Positions 7,809 through 16,897 of a DNA stretch of 64,000 nt are shown one piece after another. Under the pieces are notes generated by a model. That model ran no database searches. It saw only the letters and a list, made by a program, of their open reading frames with translations, and was not told the origin of the DNA. This DNA comes from Paenibacillus thermotolerans (GTDB lineage Bacteria > Bacillota > Bacilli > Paenibacillales > YIM-B00363), in NCBI RefSeq assembly GCF_028745515.1, contig NZ_JAQZSG010000010.1, forward strand, positions 1 through 64,000, written 5' to 3'. Numbering within the stretch: position 1 is the stretch's first letter; each line of letters begins with the position of its first letter. Both the position numbers and the translations under genes were made by a program.

Positions 7809-9665
7809 ATGAGCAAAGTCATCGGAATTGACCTTGGTACGACAAACTCTTGCGTAGCCGTAATGGAAGGCGGCGAAGCGGTTGTAATCCCGAACCGGGA
7901 AGGGAACCGTACGACTCCTTCTGTAGTCGGCTTTAAGAAAGACGGCGAGCGGATCGTAGGCGAAACGGCGAAGCGCCAAGCAATTACGAACCCGGACCGT
8001 ACAATCAGCTCCATTAAGCGCCATATGGGCTCGAATCATAAAGAAAAAATTGACGATAAAGAGTATTCGCCGCAAGAAATTTCCGCAATGATTCTTCAAA
8101 AGCTGAAGTCCGACGCGGAGGAATACCTCGGCTCGCCCGTTACGCAAGCGGTTATTACGGTGCCGGCATATTTTAACGACGCTCAGCGCCAAGCAACGAA
8201 GGACGCAGGCAAAATCGCCGGACTTGAAGTGCTTCGGATCGTCAACGAGCCGACGGCGGCTGCGCTTGCGTACGGTCTCGAGAAGGGCGAAGATCAAACG
8301 ATCCTCGTATTCGACTTGGGCGGCGGTACGTTCGACGTGTCCATCCTTGAGCTTGGAGACGGCATTTTTGAAGTGAAAGCGACCAGCGGCGACAACCATC
8401 TGGGCGGCGACGATTTCGACCAAGTCATCATCGACTACCTTGTTGCGGAATTTAAGCGCGAGCAGGGCGTTGACCTGTCCAAGGACCGCGCGGCTGTGCA
8501 GCGCTTGAAGGACGCGGCCGAGAAGGCGAAGAAGGAGCTTTCGGGCGTACTCACCACTACGATCTCGCTTCCGTTCATCACGGTTGTCGACGGCGTGCCG
8601 CAGCACTTGGAAATGAACCTGACGCGCGCGAAGTTCGAGGAGCTTTCCGCGGACCTCGTGGAGCGCACGATGGGACCGACTCGCCAAGCGTTGAGGGATT
8701 CCGGCTTGTCCGCTGACAAGATCGACAAAATTGTGCTTGTCGGCGGCTCCACGCGTATTCCGGCCGTTCAAGAAGCGGTGAAGAAGCTTACCGGCAAAGA
8801 AGCTTATAAAGGCGTTAACCCGGACGAAGTCGTCGCGGTCGGCGCAGCGATTCAAGCGGGCGTATTGACGGGCGAAGTGAAGGATGTCGTATTGCTCGAC
8901 GTTACTCCGTTGTCTCTCGGGATCGAAACGGCAGGCGGCGTCTTCACGAAGATGATCGACCGCAACACGACGATTCCGACGAGCAAGTCCCAAATATTCT
9001 CGACGTTCGCCGATAACCAAACGTCGGTTGAAATTCACGTGCTCCAAGGCGAACGCGCGATGGCAGCCGACAACAAGACGCTCGGACGCTTTATCCTGTC
9101 GGATATTCCTCCGGCGCCGCGCGGCATTCCGCAAATCGAGGTTACGTTCGATATCGACCAGAACGGCATCGTTAACGTGAGCGCGCTCGACAAAGGCACA
9201 GGCAAGAGCCACAAGATCACGATCACTTCTTCCGGCGGCCTTTCCGACGATGAAATCGACCGGATGGTGAAGGATGCCGAGAAGAACGCCGAGGAAGACA
9301 GAAAGCGCAAGGAATTGGTAGAGGTTCGCAACAATGCGGATCAACTCGTATACACTGTCGATAAGACGTTGAAGGATTTGGGCGATAAGGTCGACGCGGG
9401 CGAGAAGGCGAAGGCGGAAGAAGCGAAGGAAGCCGTCAAGAAGGCGCTCGAAGGGAACGATCTCGAGACGATTAAGAAAGCGACGGAAGAGCTGACGAAC
9501 ATCGTTCAGCAATTGTCCGTGAAGCTTTACGAGCAGGCTTCCGCTGCCGGAGCGCAAGGTGCTGACGCCGGGGCGGGTGCCGCGGGCGGAGACGCCGGCG
9601 CAGGCGCGAAGAAGGACAACGTTGTGGACGCCGACTATGAAGTCGTCGACGATAAAGACAAGTAA
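7809..9665 (+). CDS. dnaK: Chaperone protein DnaK (Hsp70)
   Basis: The Hsp70 ATPase that binds exposed hydrophobic segments with DnaJ and GrpE. 618 residues. The nucleotide-binding domain opens with [14 protein letters not shown] and contains the Hsp70 signatures IFDVK-type [14 protein letters not shown] and [13 protein letters not shown]. The substrate-binding domain starts near residue 365 ([16 protein letters not shown]). The tail is rich in Gly/Ala and ends in a DADYEVVDD motif typical of the family. Gram-positive type: it lacks the ~24-residue insertion of the ATPase domain seen in proteobacterial DnaK. A strong AAGGAGGACTTG site precedes the ATG. Confidence 0.99.
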   Translation: MSKVIGIDLGTTNSCVAVMEGGEAVVIPNREGNRTTPSVVGFKKDGERIVGETAKRQAITNPDRTISSIKRHMGSNHKEKIDDKEYSPQEISAMILQKLKSDAEEYLGSPVTQAVITVPAYFNDAQRQATKDAGKIAGLEVLRIVNEPTAAALAYGLEKGEDQTILVFDLGGGTFDVSILELGDGIFEVKATSGDNHLGGDDFDQVIIDYLVAEFKREQGVDLSKDRAAVQRLKDAAEKAKKELSGVLTTTISLPFITVVDGVPQHLEMNLTRAKFEELSADLVERTMGPTRQALRDSGLSADKIDKIVLVGGSTRIPAVQEAVKKLTGKEAYKGVNPDEVVAVGAAIQAGVLTGEVKDVVLLDVTPLSLGIETAGGVFTKMIDRNTTIPTSKSQIFSTFADNQTSVEIHVLQGERAMAADNKTLGRFILSDIPPAPRGIPQIEVTFDIDQNGIVNVSALDKGTGKSHKITITSSGGLSDDEIDRMVKDAEKNAEEDRKRKELVEVRNNADQLVYTVDKTLKDLGDKVDAGEKAKAEEAKEAVKKALEGNDLETIKKATEELTNIVQQLSVKLYEQASAAGAQGADAGAGAAGGDAGAGAKKDNVVDADYEVVDDKDK

Positions 9666-9791
9666 TACAGTTGAACGGAGGGTTGAAGCCTAAAGCCTTA
9701 TTCGGGTTTCGACTCTCTTTTCGTGGAAGCGGTAAGCGGCGCCGTCCGATCGGGAAAGGCATTGCCGTTTATCCTTGTGGGAGGTGAACGC

Positions 9792-10913
9792 GTGGCGAAA
9801 CGAGATTATTACGAAGTGCTCGGTGTTTCTAAGGGCGCTTCAGAGGATGAAATTAAGAAGGCGTACCGGAAGCTGGCGCGGGAATACCATCCCGACGTAA
9901 ACAAGGCTCCCGATGCGGCGGAGAAGTTCAAAGAGGCGAAAGAAGCTTATGACGTGCTGTCCGACGATCAAAAGCGCGCGACCTATGACCGATACGGCCA
10001 CGTCGACCCGAATGCGGGCTTCGGCGGTGCCGGCGGCTTCGGTGGCGCCGATTTCGGCGGCGGCATTAACGATATCTTCGATATGTTTTTCGGCGGCGGC
10101 GGCCGCAGAAATCCGAACGCGCCTCAACGCGGAGCCGATCTTGAATATCCGATGGAGATCGAGTTTAGGGAGGCCGTCTTCGGCAAAGAGGCCGATATTA
10201 CGATTCCGCGCACCGAAACGTGCGACGTCTGCGACGGCTCCGGCGCGAAGCCGGGCACCAAGCCCGAAACGTGCGGCGTTTGCCGCGGCACGGGTCAACA
10301 AGAGGTGGCGCAAAACACGCCGTTCGGGCGCATCGTAAACCGGCGGACTTGCGGCAATTGTAACGGCACGGGCAAGATCATCAAAGACCGCTGCAACAAT
10401 TGCTGGGGTGCCGGCAAGGTTAAGAAGCAGCGCAAGATCCACATCAAGATTCCGGCGGGCGTGAACGACGGAGCGCAGCTTCGCGTATCCGGCGAAGGGG
10501 AAGCGGGAGTGCGCGGCGGTCCTCCGGGCGACTTGTACATCTCGATTCGAGTGAAGCCGCATGAATTTTTCGAGCGCGAAGGCGACGATATTTTCTGTGA
10601 GGTGCCGCTGACGTTCGCGCAGGCGGCGCTCGGCGACGAGATCGAGGTCCCTACGCTTACCGAACGCGTGAAGCTGAAAATTCCGGCCGGCACGCAAACC
10701 GACACGTACTTCCGCTTAAAGGGCAAAGGCGTGCCGAGACTGCGCGGCTACGGCCAAGGCGACCAGCATGTGAAGGTGGTCGTCGTTACGCCGACGAGCC
10801 TCACGGAGGAGCAGCGCGAGCTGCTGCGGCAATTTGCCGGCCTTTCCGGCGAGAAAACGCACGAAAACAACGGCTTCTTCGAACGGATGAAGAAAGCCAT
10901 TAGAGGAGATTAA
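9792..10913 (+). CDS. dnaJ: Chaperone protein DnaJ (Hsp40)
   Basis: The type I J-protein co-chaperone that stimulates DnaK ATPase. 373 residues: J domain (residues 1-70, HPD at 33-35), a Gly/Phe-rich linker (about 76-105), four CxxCxGxG zinc repeats (Cys144/147, 161/164, 187/190, 201/204; the fourth reads CNNCWGAG) and the C-terminal substrate domains. I chose GTG at 9792, preceded by GGGAGGTGAACG, since the protein then starts [10 protein letters not shown]; the longer frame from 9723 adds 23 residues foreign to the family. Last gene of the HrcA operon. Confidence 0.97.
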   Translation: MAKRDYYEVLGVSKGASEDEIKKAYRKLAREYHPDVNKAPDAAEKFKEAKEAYDVLSDDQKRATYDRYGHVDPNAGFGGAGGFGGADFGGGINDIFDMFFGGGGRRNPNAPQRGADLEYPMEIEFREAVFGKEADITIPRTETCDVCDGSGAKPGTKPETCGVCRGTGQQEVAQNTPFGRIVNRRTCGNCNGTGKIIKDRCNNCWGAGKVKKQRKIHIKIPAGVNDGAQLRVSGEGEAGVRGGPPGDLYISIRVKPHEFFEREGDDIFCEVPLTFAQAALGDEIEVPTLTERVKLKIPAGTQTDTYFRLKGKGVPRLRGYGQGDQHVKVVVVTPTSLTEEQRELLRQFAGLSGEKTHENNGFFERMKKAIRGD

Positions 10914-10923
10914 AAAAGGTTAG

Positions 10924-10980
10924 AAACGCCATTCGGCGCACATGGACCATCGGTCCGGCGCGTGCCGGGTGGCGTTTTTA
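10924..10980 (+). terminator. Terminator of the heat-shock operon
   Basis: AAACGCCA near 10924 pairs with TGGCGTTTTT near 10970-10979, with a further GC-rich inner stem (GGACC/GGTCC). A T-run closes it. Confidence 0.8.
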
Positions 10981-11105
10981 GTTTGCGGGATGTTCGTGCG
11001 GAGGGGAAGACGGGGTGATAGTAACAAATTTTGGTGCACTCATAATTTCACCCCCGTTAGGCAAATCTACCCGTGAGTGCTTGCCAACGGAAAGGGAGGG
11101 TATGA

Positions 11106-11288
11106 ATGGATCGGGAAAAACAAGCCGCCGATTCCGCAGACACGGCGATCGAGCGAAGCCTGATGAATCAGTCGATCGATGCGTCGCAGGCCAACCTTGC
11201 CATGGAGCGGGAATTTTACGAACGCGACGATGAAACGAATTCGGCGGACGCGGTCGATGTGGCGGAAGTGTTCCGCAACCAAAGCTAG
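11106..11288 (+). CDS. Small acidic protein of unknown function
   Basis: A 60-residue, highly charged, Cys-free protein (acidic, with AMEREFYERDDETN in the middle) that has no hydrophobic segment and is probably disordered or helical. A good AAAGGGAGGG site lies 5-10 bases before the ATG, which argues that it is translated. It is the first of four small co-directional genes after dnaJ. I do not recognise the family. Confidence 0.6.
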   Translation: MDREKQAADSADTAIERSLMNQSIDASQANLAMEREFYERDDETNSADAVDVAEVFRNQS

Positions 11289-11364
11289 GGCGGCGGATAA
11301 ACGTTGGAAAATACGAGAAACTAACTTTCGAACACTAACCATAACGGGGTGAATCAAAGCCAAA

Positions 11365-11526
11365 ATGACAAACGAAAACAACAACCCGACGAATGCCGGT
11401 CAGCAGAGGCAAAACCATTTGCCGATCGCCAAAAACGAAGACGTAGAATTTTCCCGCGAGCTGGCGGATGAAGAAGATATGGAAGCGATGAAGCGCATGG
11501 AAGCGGCCGATCGCCGCCAGGAATAG
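11365..11526 (+). CDS. Small acidic YfhD-like protein
   Basis: A 53-residue hydrophilic protein. The C-terminal half, VEFSRELADEEDMEAM followed by a Met-Glu-Ala-Ala-Asp-Arg-Arg-Gln-Glu end, resembles the YfhD family of small Firmicute proteins (pattern: ELAD, DxEA, then AADxRQ). YfhD proteins are uncharacterised and often spore or stress associated; this is resemblance only. GGGGTGA lies about 12 bases before the ATG, a wide spacing. It is 76 bases after the preceding small gene. Confidence 0.6.
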   Translation: MTNENNNPTNAGQQRQNHLPIAKNEDVEFSRELADEEDMEAMKRMEAADRRQE

Positions 11527-11541
11527 GGCGGGTGGCCGAGC

Positions 11542-11928
11542 GTGACCAAGCATATTCAAGCTTATTTCAAGGAGCGCGACAATGCGGAAAGCGCCGCCAC
11601 TTCGCTGCGGGCGCTCGGAGCCGAAGACGTGACAACGGACCGGACACAAGTAGATACGTTCGAAGAAGATATGGGTATGGTGTTCCCGCCTACCGCCAGC
11701 GTAGACGAGCCTTCTTTTACCGGACCTCCGCTCGTCTCCCTTGACCCTGTCTCGACCCCAGCATACGGCGTCGGCGAAGAGCCGGGGGTCTCAACGAACC
11801 AAGAAGACGACGTATCGCTGGCGGGAACGCCGGTCCTCAGCGCAGCCGTTGACGACGCGCTTTACGATGAAGCGATAAACATTGTGAGACAGAAGGGCGG
11901 AACAACGGATCCAAGGGGTGTGAGTTAA
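11542..11928 (+). CDS. Unknown protein, tandem paralogue 1 (YFK/DR-type N-terminus)
   Basis: A 128-residue soluble protein with a GTG start. The N-terminus (HIQAYFKERDNAESAATS, L-RALGAE, V-TTDR) aligns well with the next gene (NILAYFKSPEEAQAAANK, L-QALRAE, V-SIDR), and both end in a similar strand-helix (VLSAAVDDALYDEAINIVRQ-GG versus ILLTAVVDESVHHQALKVVE-GG). The layout suggests a ferredoxin-like fold with a variable, Pro/Gly-rich loop, as in general-stress-protein 17M/YflT-type domains, but the family is not certain. Function unknown. Confidence 0.65.
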   Translation: MTKHIQAYFKERDNAESAATSLRALGAEDVTTDRTQVDTFEEDMGMVFPPTASVDEPSFTGPPLVSLDPVSTPAYGVGEEPGVSTNQEDDVSLAGTPVLSAAVDDALYDEAINIVRQKGGTTDPRGVS

Positions 11929-11929
11929 A

Positions 11930-12298
11930 GTGGAAAAGAACATACTTGCCTATTTCAAATCGCCGGAGGAAGCGCAAGCCGCGGCGAACAAGCTGCAGGC
12001 GCTTCGAGCGGAAGCCGTCAGCATCGACCGGTTCTCGAAATATCCGGGGGACGGCATCGAGCATCGGGAAAATCCGGTGACAGGCGATTTTGCCAGCCTG
12101 GCTACGCTGTCGCTCGACGCGGACATCTCTGGCAAGAGCCCGGGAATTTTAATGGCGGCCGGTCCGGATGCGAGCGGCATGAGCCATGGCGGGGAAGGCA
12201 TGGTGACGGGCCGCGATATTTTGCTTACCGCGGTAGTCGATGAGAGCGTACATCATCAAGCGTTAAAAGTGGTGGAGGAATGCGGGGGCTTAACGTAA
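11930..12298 (+). CDS. Unknown protein, tandem paralogue 2
   Basis: A 122-residue soluble protein whose GTG start comes one base after the TAA of its paralogue, so the two are translationally coupled; the site AAGGGGTG overlaps the upstream coding end. It shares the YFK, AL.AE and DR motifs and the C-terminal strand-helix with the preceding protein, but the central loop has changed (Met/Gly/Ser-rich, MAAGPDASGMSHGGEGM). Tandem duplication followed by divergence is the simplest explanation. A strong terminator follows, closing the small-gene cluster. Confidence 0.68.
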   Translation: MEKNILAYFKSPEEAQAAANKLQALRAEAVSIDRFSKYPGDGIEHRENPVTGDFASLATLSLDADISGKSPGILMAAGPDASGMSHGGEGMVTGRDILLTAVVDESVHHQALKVVEECGGLT

Positions 12299-12317
12299 AA
12301 TCGGAGCTTTTGCAAAA

Positions 12318-12365
12318 AAAAAGCGCAAATCGACGCCGACCCAAGAGCGCGATTTGCGCTTTCTT
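12318..12365. terminator. Bidirectional terminator after the small-gene cluster
   Basis: AAAGCGCAAATCG (12320-12332) pairs perfectly with CGATTTGCGCTTT (12350-12362), with an A-run on one side and a T-rich tail on the other. Confidence 0.85.
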
Positions 12366-12370
12366 TCCTT

Positions 12371-12398
12371 TTGCCCAAATGGTGGAAATTTTTATAAT
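12371..12398 (+). promoter_or_regulatory. Candidate sigma-A promoter for the 12475 gene
   Basis: TTGCCC (12371-12376), 16-base spacer, TATAAT (12393-12398), about 70 bases before the start. An ECF-like GAAAC, 17 bases, CGTT arrangement (12402-12427) overlaps just downstream but spacing and the -10 box are off the sigma-W consensus, so I do not call it. Confidence 0.55.
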
Positions 12399-12474
12399 AC
12401 CGAAACTTTCCGGCCGTTCATGACGTTAATGTTAACGGAATGTTAAAGAGATATAGGGAATGGGGAGAAACTGA

Positions 12475-14208
12475 ATGATGTACCGATTTTTGGGGATGCT
12501 GCTGACCGCGGCCATACTCGCGGGAGCTTGGGCCCCATCTGCAAGCGCCGTATCCACCTCGGCCGTTCGCGTGCTGCTTTATATTAACGGCAAGGAGGCG
12601 TTCGTCAACGGAAAGTCGGTGATGCTGGATTCTCCGGCAACCGTAGTGAACGGAAAAACATATGTGCCGGTGAAATTTTTGGGCGACGCGTTCGGTTTTC
12701 CGGTAACGTTCGACCAAGCGTCCAAAAGTATTACGGTCAAAGCCGGGGATACGGACGTGTTTATCAATTTGAAAACGAACTCGGTGCTCGTAGGCGGCAT
12801 GCCGCAATCGTTCGACCCGATCTTCAAAATGATCAACAACCGGCTGATGGCGCAGTTAACCTGGATGATGGACCGGGCGGGCGCCAATTATACTTACAGC
12901 CCCGAGCTGAAACGCATCGAAGTGAACTACCTGCCGAAGGCGGGCGGCATCATCGGTGCTGACGGAAATTCAAGGCCGATCGCCAAATTTACATTTGGCA
13001 AGTCGTCCTATAAGATGGGCGAAAAAATCAAATATATCGATCTTAGCTACGATGTGGACGGGGACGGTATCGCGTACGTTTCTTGGAAAAACAAGCAAGA
13101 GGCGTTCTTTACTCCCGGAAAGCATCAAGTATCGCTTCAGGTGAAGGACACCAAAGGCAATGTTAGCGATTGGTACACGCGCGAAATCACGATCGAGAAC
13201 ACGCAGTTGTATGCGCCGGGACAATTCCAGCTACACTATGCTCCGGAGCAAACCTATATCAAAATGGACCGCTCGATGATCGGCTCGTACTTCGGATCGC
13301 TATCTCCGCTTCCGATAACGATGAGCGAGCGTCCGGGACGAAAGCTGCTTGTCAGCGACAGTCCGGAAAATATTACGGAGCTCGGCATTCTGTACGAGGA
13401 TACGGTGAACGGGCGGGGACGCTTGTACGCCAATCACGTAAACTCCACCAACGAACGGCTTCAATTTGCGATCTTAGCCACAAATCAAGGCTCCGAGCCG
13501 GTAACGATCAAGACGACGCGCAAAGGCGAAGTATACCCTTCGATTTATGCGAATCTGCTCGGGCACCAGGCGACGTTGGATTTTCTGCTTAATGACGGCG
13601 GCAAGCCCGACGTTCACGTACCCGGCGGCCAAACGGTGGCGTATGCGCTGCTGCCGGAATTTACTCAAGGACAAGGCATCAATTTGATTTACGACGTCGA
13701 GACGTCCGGCGAGGTTACATTCTCGTTCGTTGCGATGGTGCCGAACGATCCGCTGTCCTCGCTGAAAACATACCCGAAGCTGCCCTACAACGGGCACGTG
13801 CGCGGCTCCTTCCCCGTATCCGAGCTGTATTGGGATGTGAATGCGTACGGACAGGGCGGCACGATTACGATCGGCGACAATATCCGGGACAAATTTGTGA
13901 CGGGCTATGACGTGTTCCGCCAGGAATCGGTAATGAATAAAGGCAATTACGGCGTCACGTATCAAATCCGCGTGAACCGTCCGGGCAAAGCGGCTTTGCT
14001 GCTCGTCGCGCGCGGCGGCCCGTTCAAGGGGCCGTTCAAAATCGACGGCGAGATGATGCTCGCCCCTCCGTCCGGAATCATTACGGCGTACGACGGCGTC
14101 TTCCTTATTACGCGGACCGACGGGACGGAACCGTTCGTCGATATCGAGTTCAGCCCGCCCGCAGGCTCGGCGTTCCCGATCGATTTGATCCTGTACCCGC
14201 TAGACTGA
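12475..14208 (+). CDS. Secreted protein with copper amine oxidase N-terminal domain
   Basis: An exported 577-residue protein. Residues 1-25 form a signal peptide ending around PSASA. Residues about 30-150 match the copper amine oxidase N-terminal (N1) domain that is common in Paenibacillus surface proteins (INGKEAFVNGKSVMLDSPA, then GKTYVPVKFLGDAFG); the catalytic oxidase domain is absent. A PKD/Ig-like module follows (about 170-240, YDVDGDGIAYVSWKN). The remaining ~330 residues are beta-rich and I do not recognise them. No sortase motif or SLH domain is visible. It has its own promoter and terminator. Probably a cell-wall or extracellular binding protein; function unknown. Confidence 0.8.
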   Translation: MMYRFLGMLLTAAILAGAWAPSASAVSTSAVRVLLYINGKEAFVNGKSVMLDSPATVVNGKTYVPVKFLGDAFGFPVTFDQASKSITVKAGDTDVFINLKTNSVLVGGMPQSFDPIFKMINNRLMAQLTWMMDRAGANYTYSPELKRIEVNYLPKAGGIIGADGNSRPIAKFTFGKSSYKMGEKIKYIDLSYDVDGDGIAYVSWKNKQEAFFTPGKHQVSLQVKDTKGNVSDWYTREITIENTQLYAPGQFQLHYAPEQTYIKMDRSMIGSYFGSLSPLPITMSERPGRKLLVSDSPENITELGILYEDTVNGRGRLYANHVNSTNERLQFAILATNQGSEPVTIKTTRKGEVYPSIYANLLGHQATLDFLLNDGGKPDVHVPGGQTVAYALLPEFTQGQGINLIYDVETSGEVTFSFVAMVPNDPLSSLKTYPKLPYNGHVRGSFPVSELYWDVNAYGQGGTITIGDNIRDKFVTGYDVFRQESVMNKGNYGVTYQIRVNRPGKAALLLVARGGPFKGPFKIDGEMMLAPPSGIITAYDGVFLITRTDGTEPFVDIEFSPPAGSAFPIDLILYPLD

Positions 14209-14216
14209 ATTTACGA

Positions 14217-14250
14217 GAGAACGCTGCTTATGCGGCGTTCTCATTTTTTG
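14217..14250 (+). terminator. Terminator after the 12475 gene
   Basis: GAGAACGC (14217-14224) pairs with GCGTTCTC (14235-14242), followed by ATTTTTTG. The T-run overlaps the -35 box of the next promoter. Confidence 0.88.
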
Positions 14251-14276
14251 TATTTAGCGGCCGTTTTCGGTACAAT
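14248..14276 (+). promoter_or_regulatory. Candidate promoter for the prmA operon
   Basis: TTGTAT (14248-14253), 17-base spacer, TACAAT (14271-14276), about 50 bases before prmA. Confidence 0.5.
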
Positions 14277-14328
14277 GGGGCACAGAAGTCCGTAAACGGG
14301 CAACCTATGGAAAGCGGTGGAGAAAGAG

Positions 14329-15300
14329 ATGCTTTGGCACGAAATTACGATTTATACGACCGAGGAAGCGACGGAAGCGATCGCCGATTGGCTTCATGGA
14401 GAAGGGGCGGGCGGCGTTTCAATCGAGGAATCGGGAAATCTGGACCGCAAGCGGGACACCTCGCTCGGTCAATGGTACGAAAAGCCGCTCAACAATATAC
14501 CGGAAGGCGAAGCCGTCATGAAGGCTTACTTTTCGGAGCATTCGGAGCTTGAACAGCTGATAACGGGTCTGAAGCAATTTTTGGATTCATTGCCGTCCTT
14601 CGGGATCGATCCCGGGAAAAAGACGGTGGAAACCGCGGAAATTCGCGAAGAAGACTGGGCCGATTCCTGGAAGCAGTATTTTAAGCCGACGCACGTGTCG
14701 GAGCGGCTTGTCATTAAGCCGACTTGGGAGGAATACGAGGCGAAGCCGGGCGAAGTGATCGTGGAGCTGGATCCCGGCATGGCGTTCGGCACCGGGACGC
14801 ATGCGACGACGGCGCTCTGCATGAGGACGCTGGAGGACGTTATCGCGCCCGGCGATCATGTGATCGACGTCGGAACGGGCTCGGGCATTCTCTCGATCGC
14901 GGCCGCGAAGCTGGGAGCGGGCCGCATCCTCGCGCTCGATCTGGATCCGGTCGCCGTATCCAGCGCGCAGGAGAATGTGCGCCTGAACGGGTTGTCCGAC
15001 CTCATAACGGTTCGGCTCAGCGATTTGCTGCAAGCGATCCGAACGCAGGAAGCCGGAGCCGAAGACGTCGGCGTCAAGCTGCCGGTACAGGTGGTCGTGG
15101 CGAACATTTTGGCCGAAATCATTCTCACCTTCGTGGACGACGTGTATCAGGCGCTTGCGCCGGGCGGCACGTATGTGGCTTCGGGGATCATTACGAGCAA
15201 GGAGCAGGATGTGGCGAACGCACTGCTCGACGCCGGCTTCGAGCTGAAGGGCCGCCGGGAAGAGAACGATTGGGTGGCGCTGGTGGCGGTAAAAAAATAA
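14329..15300 (+). CDS. prmA: Ribosomal protein L11 methyltransferase
   Basis: PrmA trimethylates ribosomal protein L11 using S-adenosylmethionine. 323 residues: an N-terminal substrate-recognition domain (starting LWHEITIYTTEEATEAIADW) and a class I methyltransferase domain. The family-specific LDPGMAFGTGTHATT block precedes the SAM-binding motif VIDVGTGSGILSIAA; the later VVANILAEII is the catalytic-site motif. ATG at 14329 is favoured by GGTGGAG 6 bases upstream; a GTG at 14317 overlaps that site. It heads a translation/rRNA modification run with the M50 protease, rsmE and mtaB. Confidence 0.95.
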   Translation: MLWHEITIYTTEEATEAIADWLHGEGAGGVSIEESGNLDRKRDTSLGQWYEKPLNNIPEGEAVMKAYFSEHSELEQLITGLKQFLDSLPSFGIDPGKKTVETAEIREEDWADSWKQYFKPTHVSERLVIKPTWEEYEAKPGEVIVELDPGMAFGTGTHATTALCMRTLEDVIAPGDHVIDVGTGSGILSIAAAKLGAGRILALDLDPVAVSSAQENVRLNGLSDLITVRLSDLLQAIRTQEAGAEDVGVKLPVQVVVANILAEIILTFVDDVYQALAPGGTYVASGIITSKEQDVANALLDAGFELKGRREENDWVALVAVKK

Positions 15301-15331
15301 GGTTCCTTGGAGAAGGAGGTAAACCCGGAGG

Positions 15332-16024
15332 ATGAGCCTTCCTTTTGAATTGTCGCACCTCCCGTTTATATTTATCGCGATTATCGTCGCATTTTCGATT
15401 CATGAGTTTTCGCACGCTTATTTCGCCTATAAGTTCGGCGATCCGACCGCGTACAATCAAGGCCGCGTAACATTCAATCCGGCCGTTCACGTTAGCCTGC
15501 TCGGACTCATCTTCATCTTGCTGCTGGGCTTCGGCTGGGCCCGCCCGGTGCCGGTAAACCGGGCGAATTTCCGGTATCCCCGATTGATGGGCGTTACCGT
15601 GTCCGCCGTCGGGCCGTTAAGCAATCTGGCGGTCGCGGTTGTCGCGGCAGCGGCGGTGTACGCAATCTTCGGCGCCGGCTTGCTGGATTCGGCCTCGGAG
15701 GGCGTTGTGAAGGCGGTCGGGGTAACGTTCTGGTATTTGGTCCACATCAATGTGCTTCTGTTTTTATTTAATTTAATTCCGCTTCCTCCGCTGGACGGAT
15801 ACCGGATTCTCGAAGATTTGGCGCCGGCAAAAATCAGAGCGAAGATGACCCAATATGAAAATTGGGGCGTTTATTTGTTTTTGCTGATCGTATTTATCAA
15901 CCCGATTTACAATGTGACGATCGGGCCGATTCTCAGGCAAATCGTCGATATCCGCAATTACTTGTTCGGCACGATGTCTTCGGCGTTTCACGCCATGGTC
16001 CCGTGGGTGGACTTGCTAAGCTAA
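15332..16024 (+). CDS. M50 family site-2-type membrane metalloprotease
   Basis: A 230-residue integral membrane protein with about five to six hydrophobic segments. The zinc motif HEFSH (residues 24-28, Glu25 catalytic) and the third ligand in NLIPLPPLDGYRI (Asp155) identify the short rhomboid-sized M50 group (related to SpoIVFB/S2P). Typical bacterial members of this group are of unknown substrate. It has no PDZ or CBS domain. AAGGAGGTAAACCCGG precedes the ATG. It sits between prmA and rsmE, probably in one transcript; this gene is an addition relative to the B. subtilis prmA-rsmE order. Confidence 0.88.
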   Translation: MSLPFELSHLPFIFIAIIVAFSIHEFSHAYFAYKFGDPTAYNQGRVTFNPAVHVSLLGLIFILLLGFGWARPVPVNRANFRYPRLMGVTVSAVGPLSNLAVAVVAAAAVYAIFGAGLLDSASEGVVKAVGVTFWYLVHINVLLFLFNLIPLPPLDGYRILEDLAPAKIRAKMTQYENWGVYLFLLIVFINPIYNVTIGPILRQIVDIRNYLFGTMSSAFHAMVPWVDLLS

Positions 16025-16099
16025 CCCTTTGGCACCGATTGCCTGGCCGCCGAAGCTAGATATTCCGCGATAAACGATGTAAACTGGAGTGTAGCGCTC

Positions 16100-16864
16100 A
16101 TGCAGCGATATTTTATTCAACCGGAAAACTTTTTGGAAGATAAGGCGATCATACGAGGCGACGATGCGCATCATTTGGTGCGCGTCATGCGCGCGGCCGC
16201 GGGAGATCAGGTAATCGTCACCGACGGAGCCGCGCGCGAGGCGCTTGCCGAAGTAGCCGAATTAAATAAAGAGAACGTCTTGCTGCGCATCGTGGAGGAA
16301 CGTCCGATGAGCGGCGAGCCGGCTCTTGAGGTATGGGTGGCGCAAAGCTTGCCCAAGGGAGACAAGCTCGAAACCGTCATTCAGAAAGGCACCGAGGTCG
16401 GAGCGGCCCGGTTTATCCCGTTCGTCTCGGCGCGCACCGTCGTCCAATATGACGCGCGCAAGGAAGCGAAGCGGCTCGAGCGCTGGCGCAAAATCGCCAA
16501 AGAAGCGGCCGAGCAGGCGCACCGGAGCCGGATTCCGCAAGTGGAGGAACCGGCCTCGTGGAAGGAGCTGCTGGCTATGGTGCCGCACACCTCCCTAGCA
16601 TTGTTTTGCTACGAGAAGGAAGGCGGCTTGAAGCTTCGGGAAGCGGTCAGGAAGGCGGAGCTCGGAAACCTTGAAGCGGGAGCAAAAGCTCCGGTGCTCG
16701 TCGTCATCGGCCCCGAGGGCGGCTTTACCGAAGAGGAGGCCGAAGCTGCGGAACAAGCGGGCTGCGCCGTCGTCGGCTTGGGCTCGCGCATTTTGCGGAC
16801 GGAGACGGCCGGCTTGGTGGCGCTGAGCTGTTTGATGTACGAGAGCGGCGAGCTGGGACATTAA
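16100..16864 (+). CDS. rsmE: 16S rRNA m3U1498 methyltransferase RsmE
   Basis: A SPOUT-class methyltransferase that methylates N3 of U1498 in 16S rRNA. 254 residues. The N-terminal PUA-like domain starts MQRYFIQPENF and has GDDAHHLVRVMRA; the C-terminal trefoil-knot domain has KGDKLETVIQKGTEVGA, then the SAM-binding knot VVIGPEGGFTEEEAE and LGSRILRTETA. Corresponds to B. subtilis YqeU. The gene lies 75 bases after the M50 gene and 33 bases before mtaB. The upstream site is a modest GGAG. Confidence 0.95.
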   Translation: MQRYFIQPENFLEDKAIIRGDDAHHLVRVMRAAAGDQVIVTDGAAREALAEVAELNKENVLLRIVEERPMSGEPALEVWVAQSLPKGDKLETVIQKGTEVGAARFIPFVSARTVVQYDARKEAKRLERWRKIAKEAAEQAHRSRIPQVEEPASWKELLAMVPHTSLALFCYEKEGGLKLREAVRKAELGNLEAGAKAPVLVVIGPEGGFTEEEAEAAEQAGCAVVGLGSRILRTETAGLVALSCLMYESGELGH

Positions 16865-16897
16865 TGCGAACATTTTCGTCAAAAGGAGGTCGTTCAC

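Noticed and set aside
7788-9557. 589-codon open frame antisense to dnaK
   Set aside because: A well-known artefact of dnaK codon usage. It lacks a start signal and family motifs, while dnaK on the + strand is unmistakable.
11015-11384. Open frames of 72 (+) and 105 (-) codons around the first small gene
   Set aside because: They overlap the better supported 60-residue ORF with a proper ribosome binding site and look unlike any protein family.
12402-12427. A second ECF-type promoter (GAAAC, 17 bases, CGTT)
   Set aside because: Spacing is 17 instead of 16 and the -10 core lacks the final A; a sigma-A promoter lies immediately upstream.
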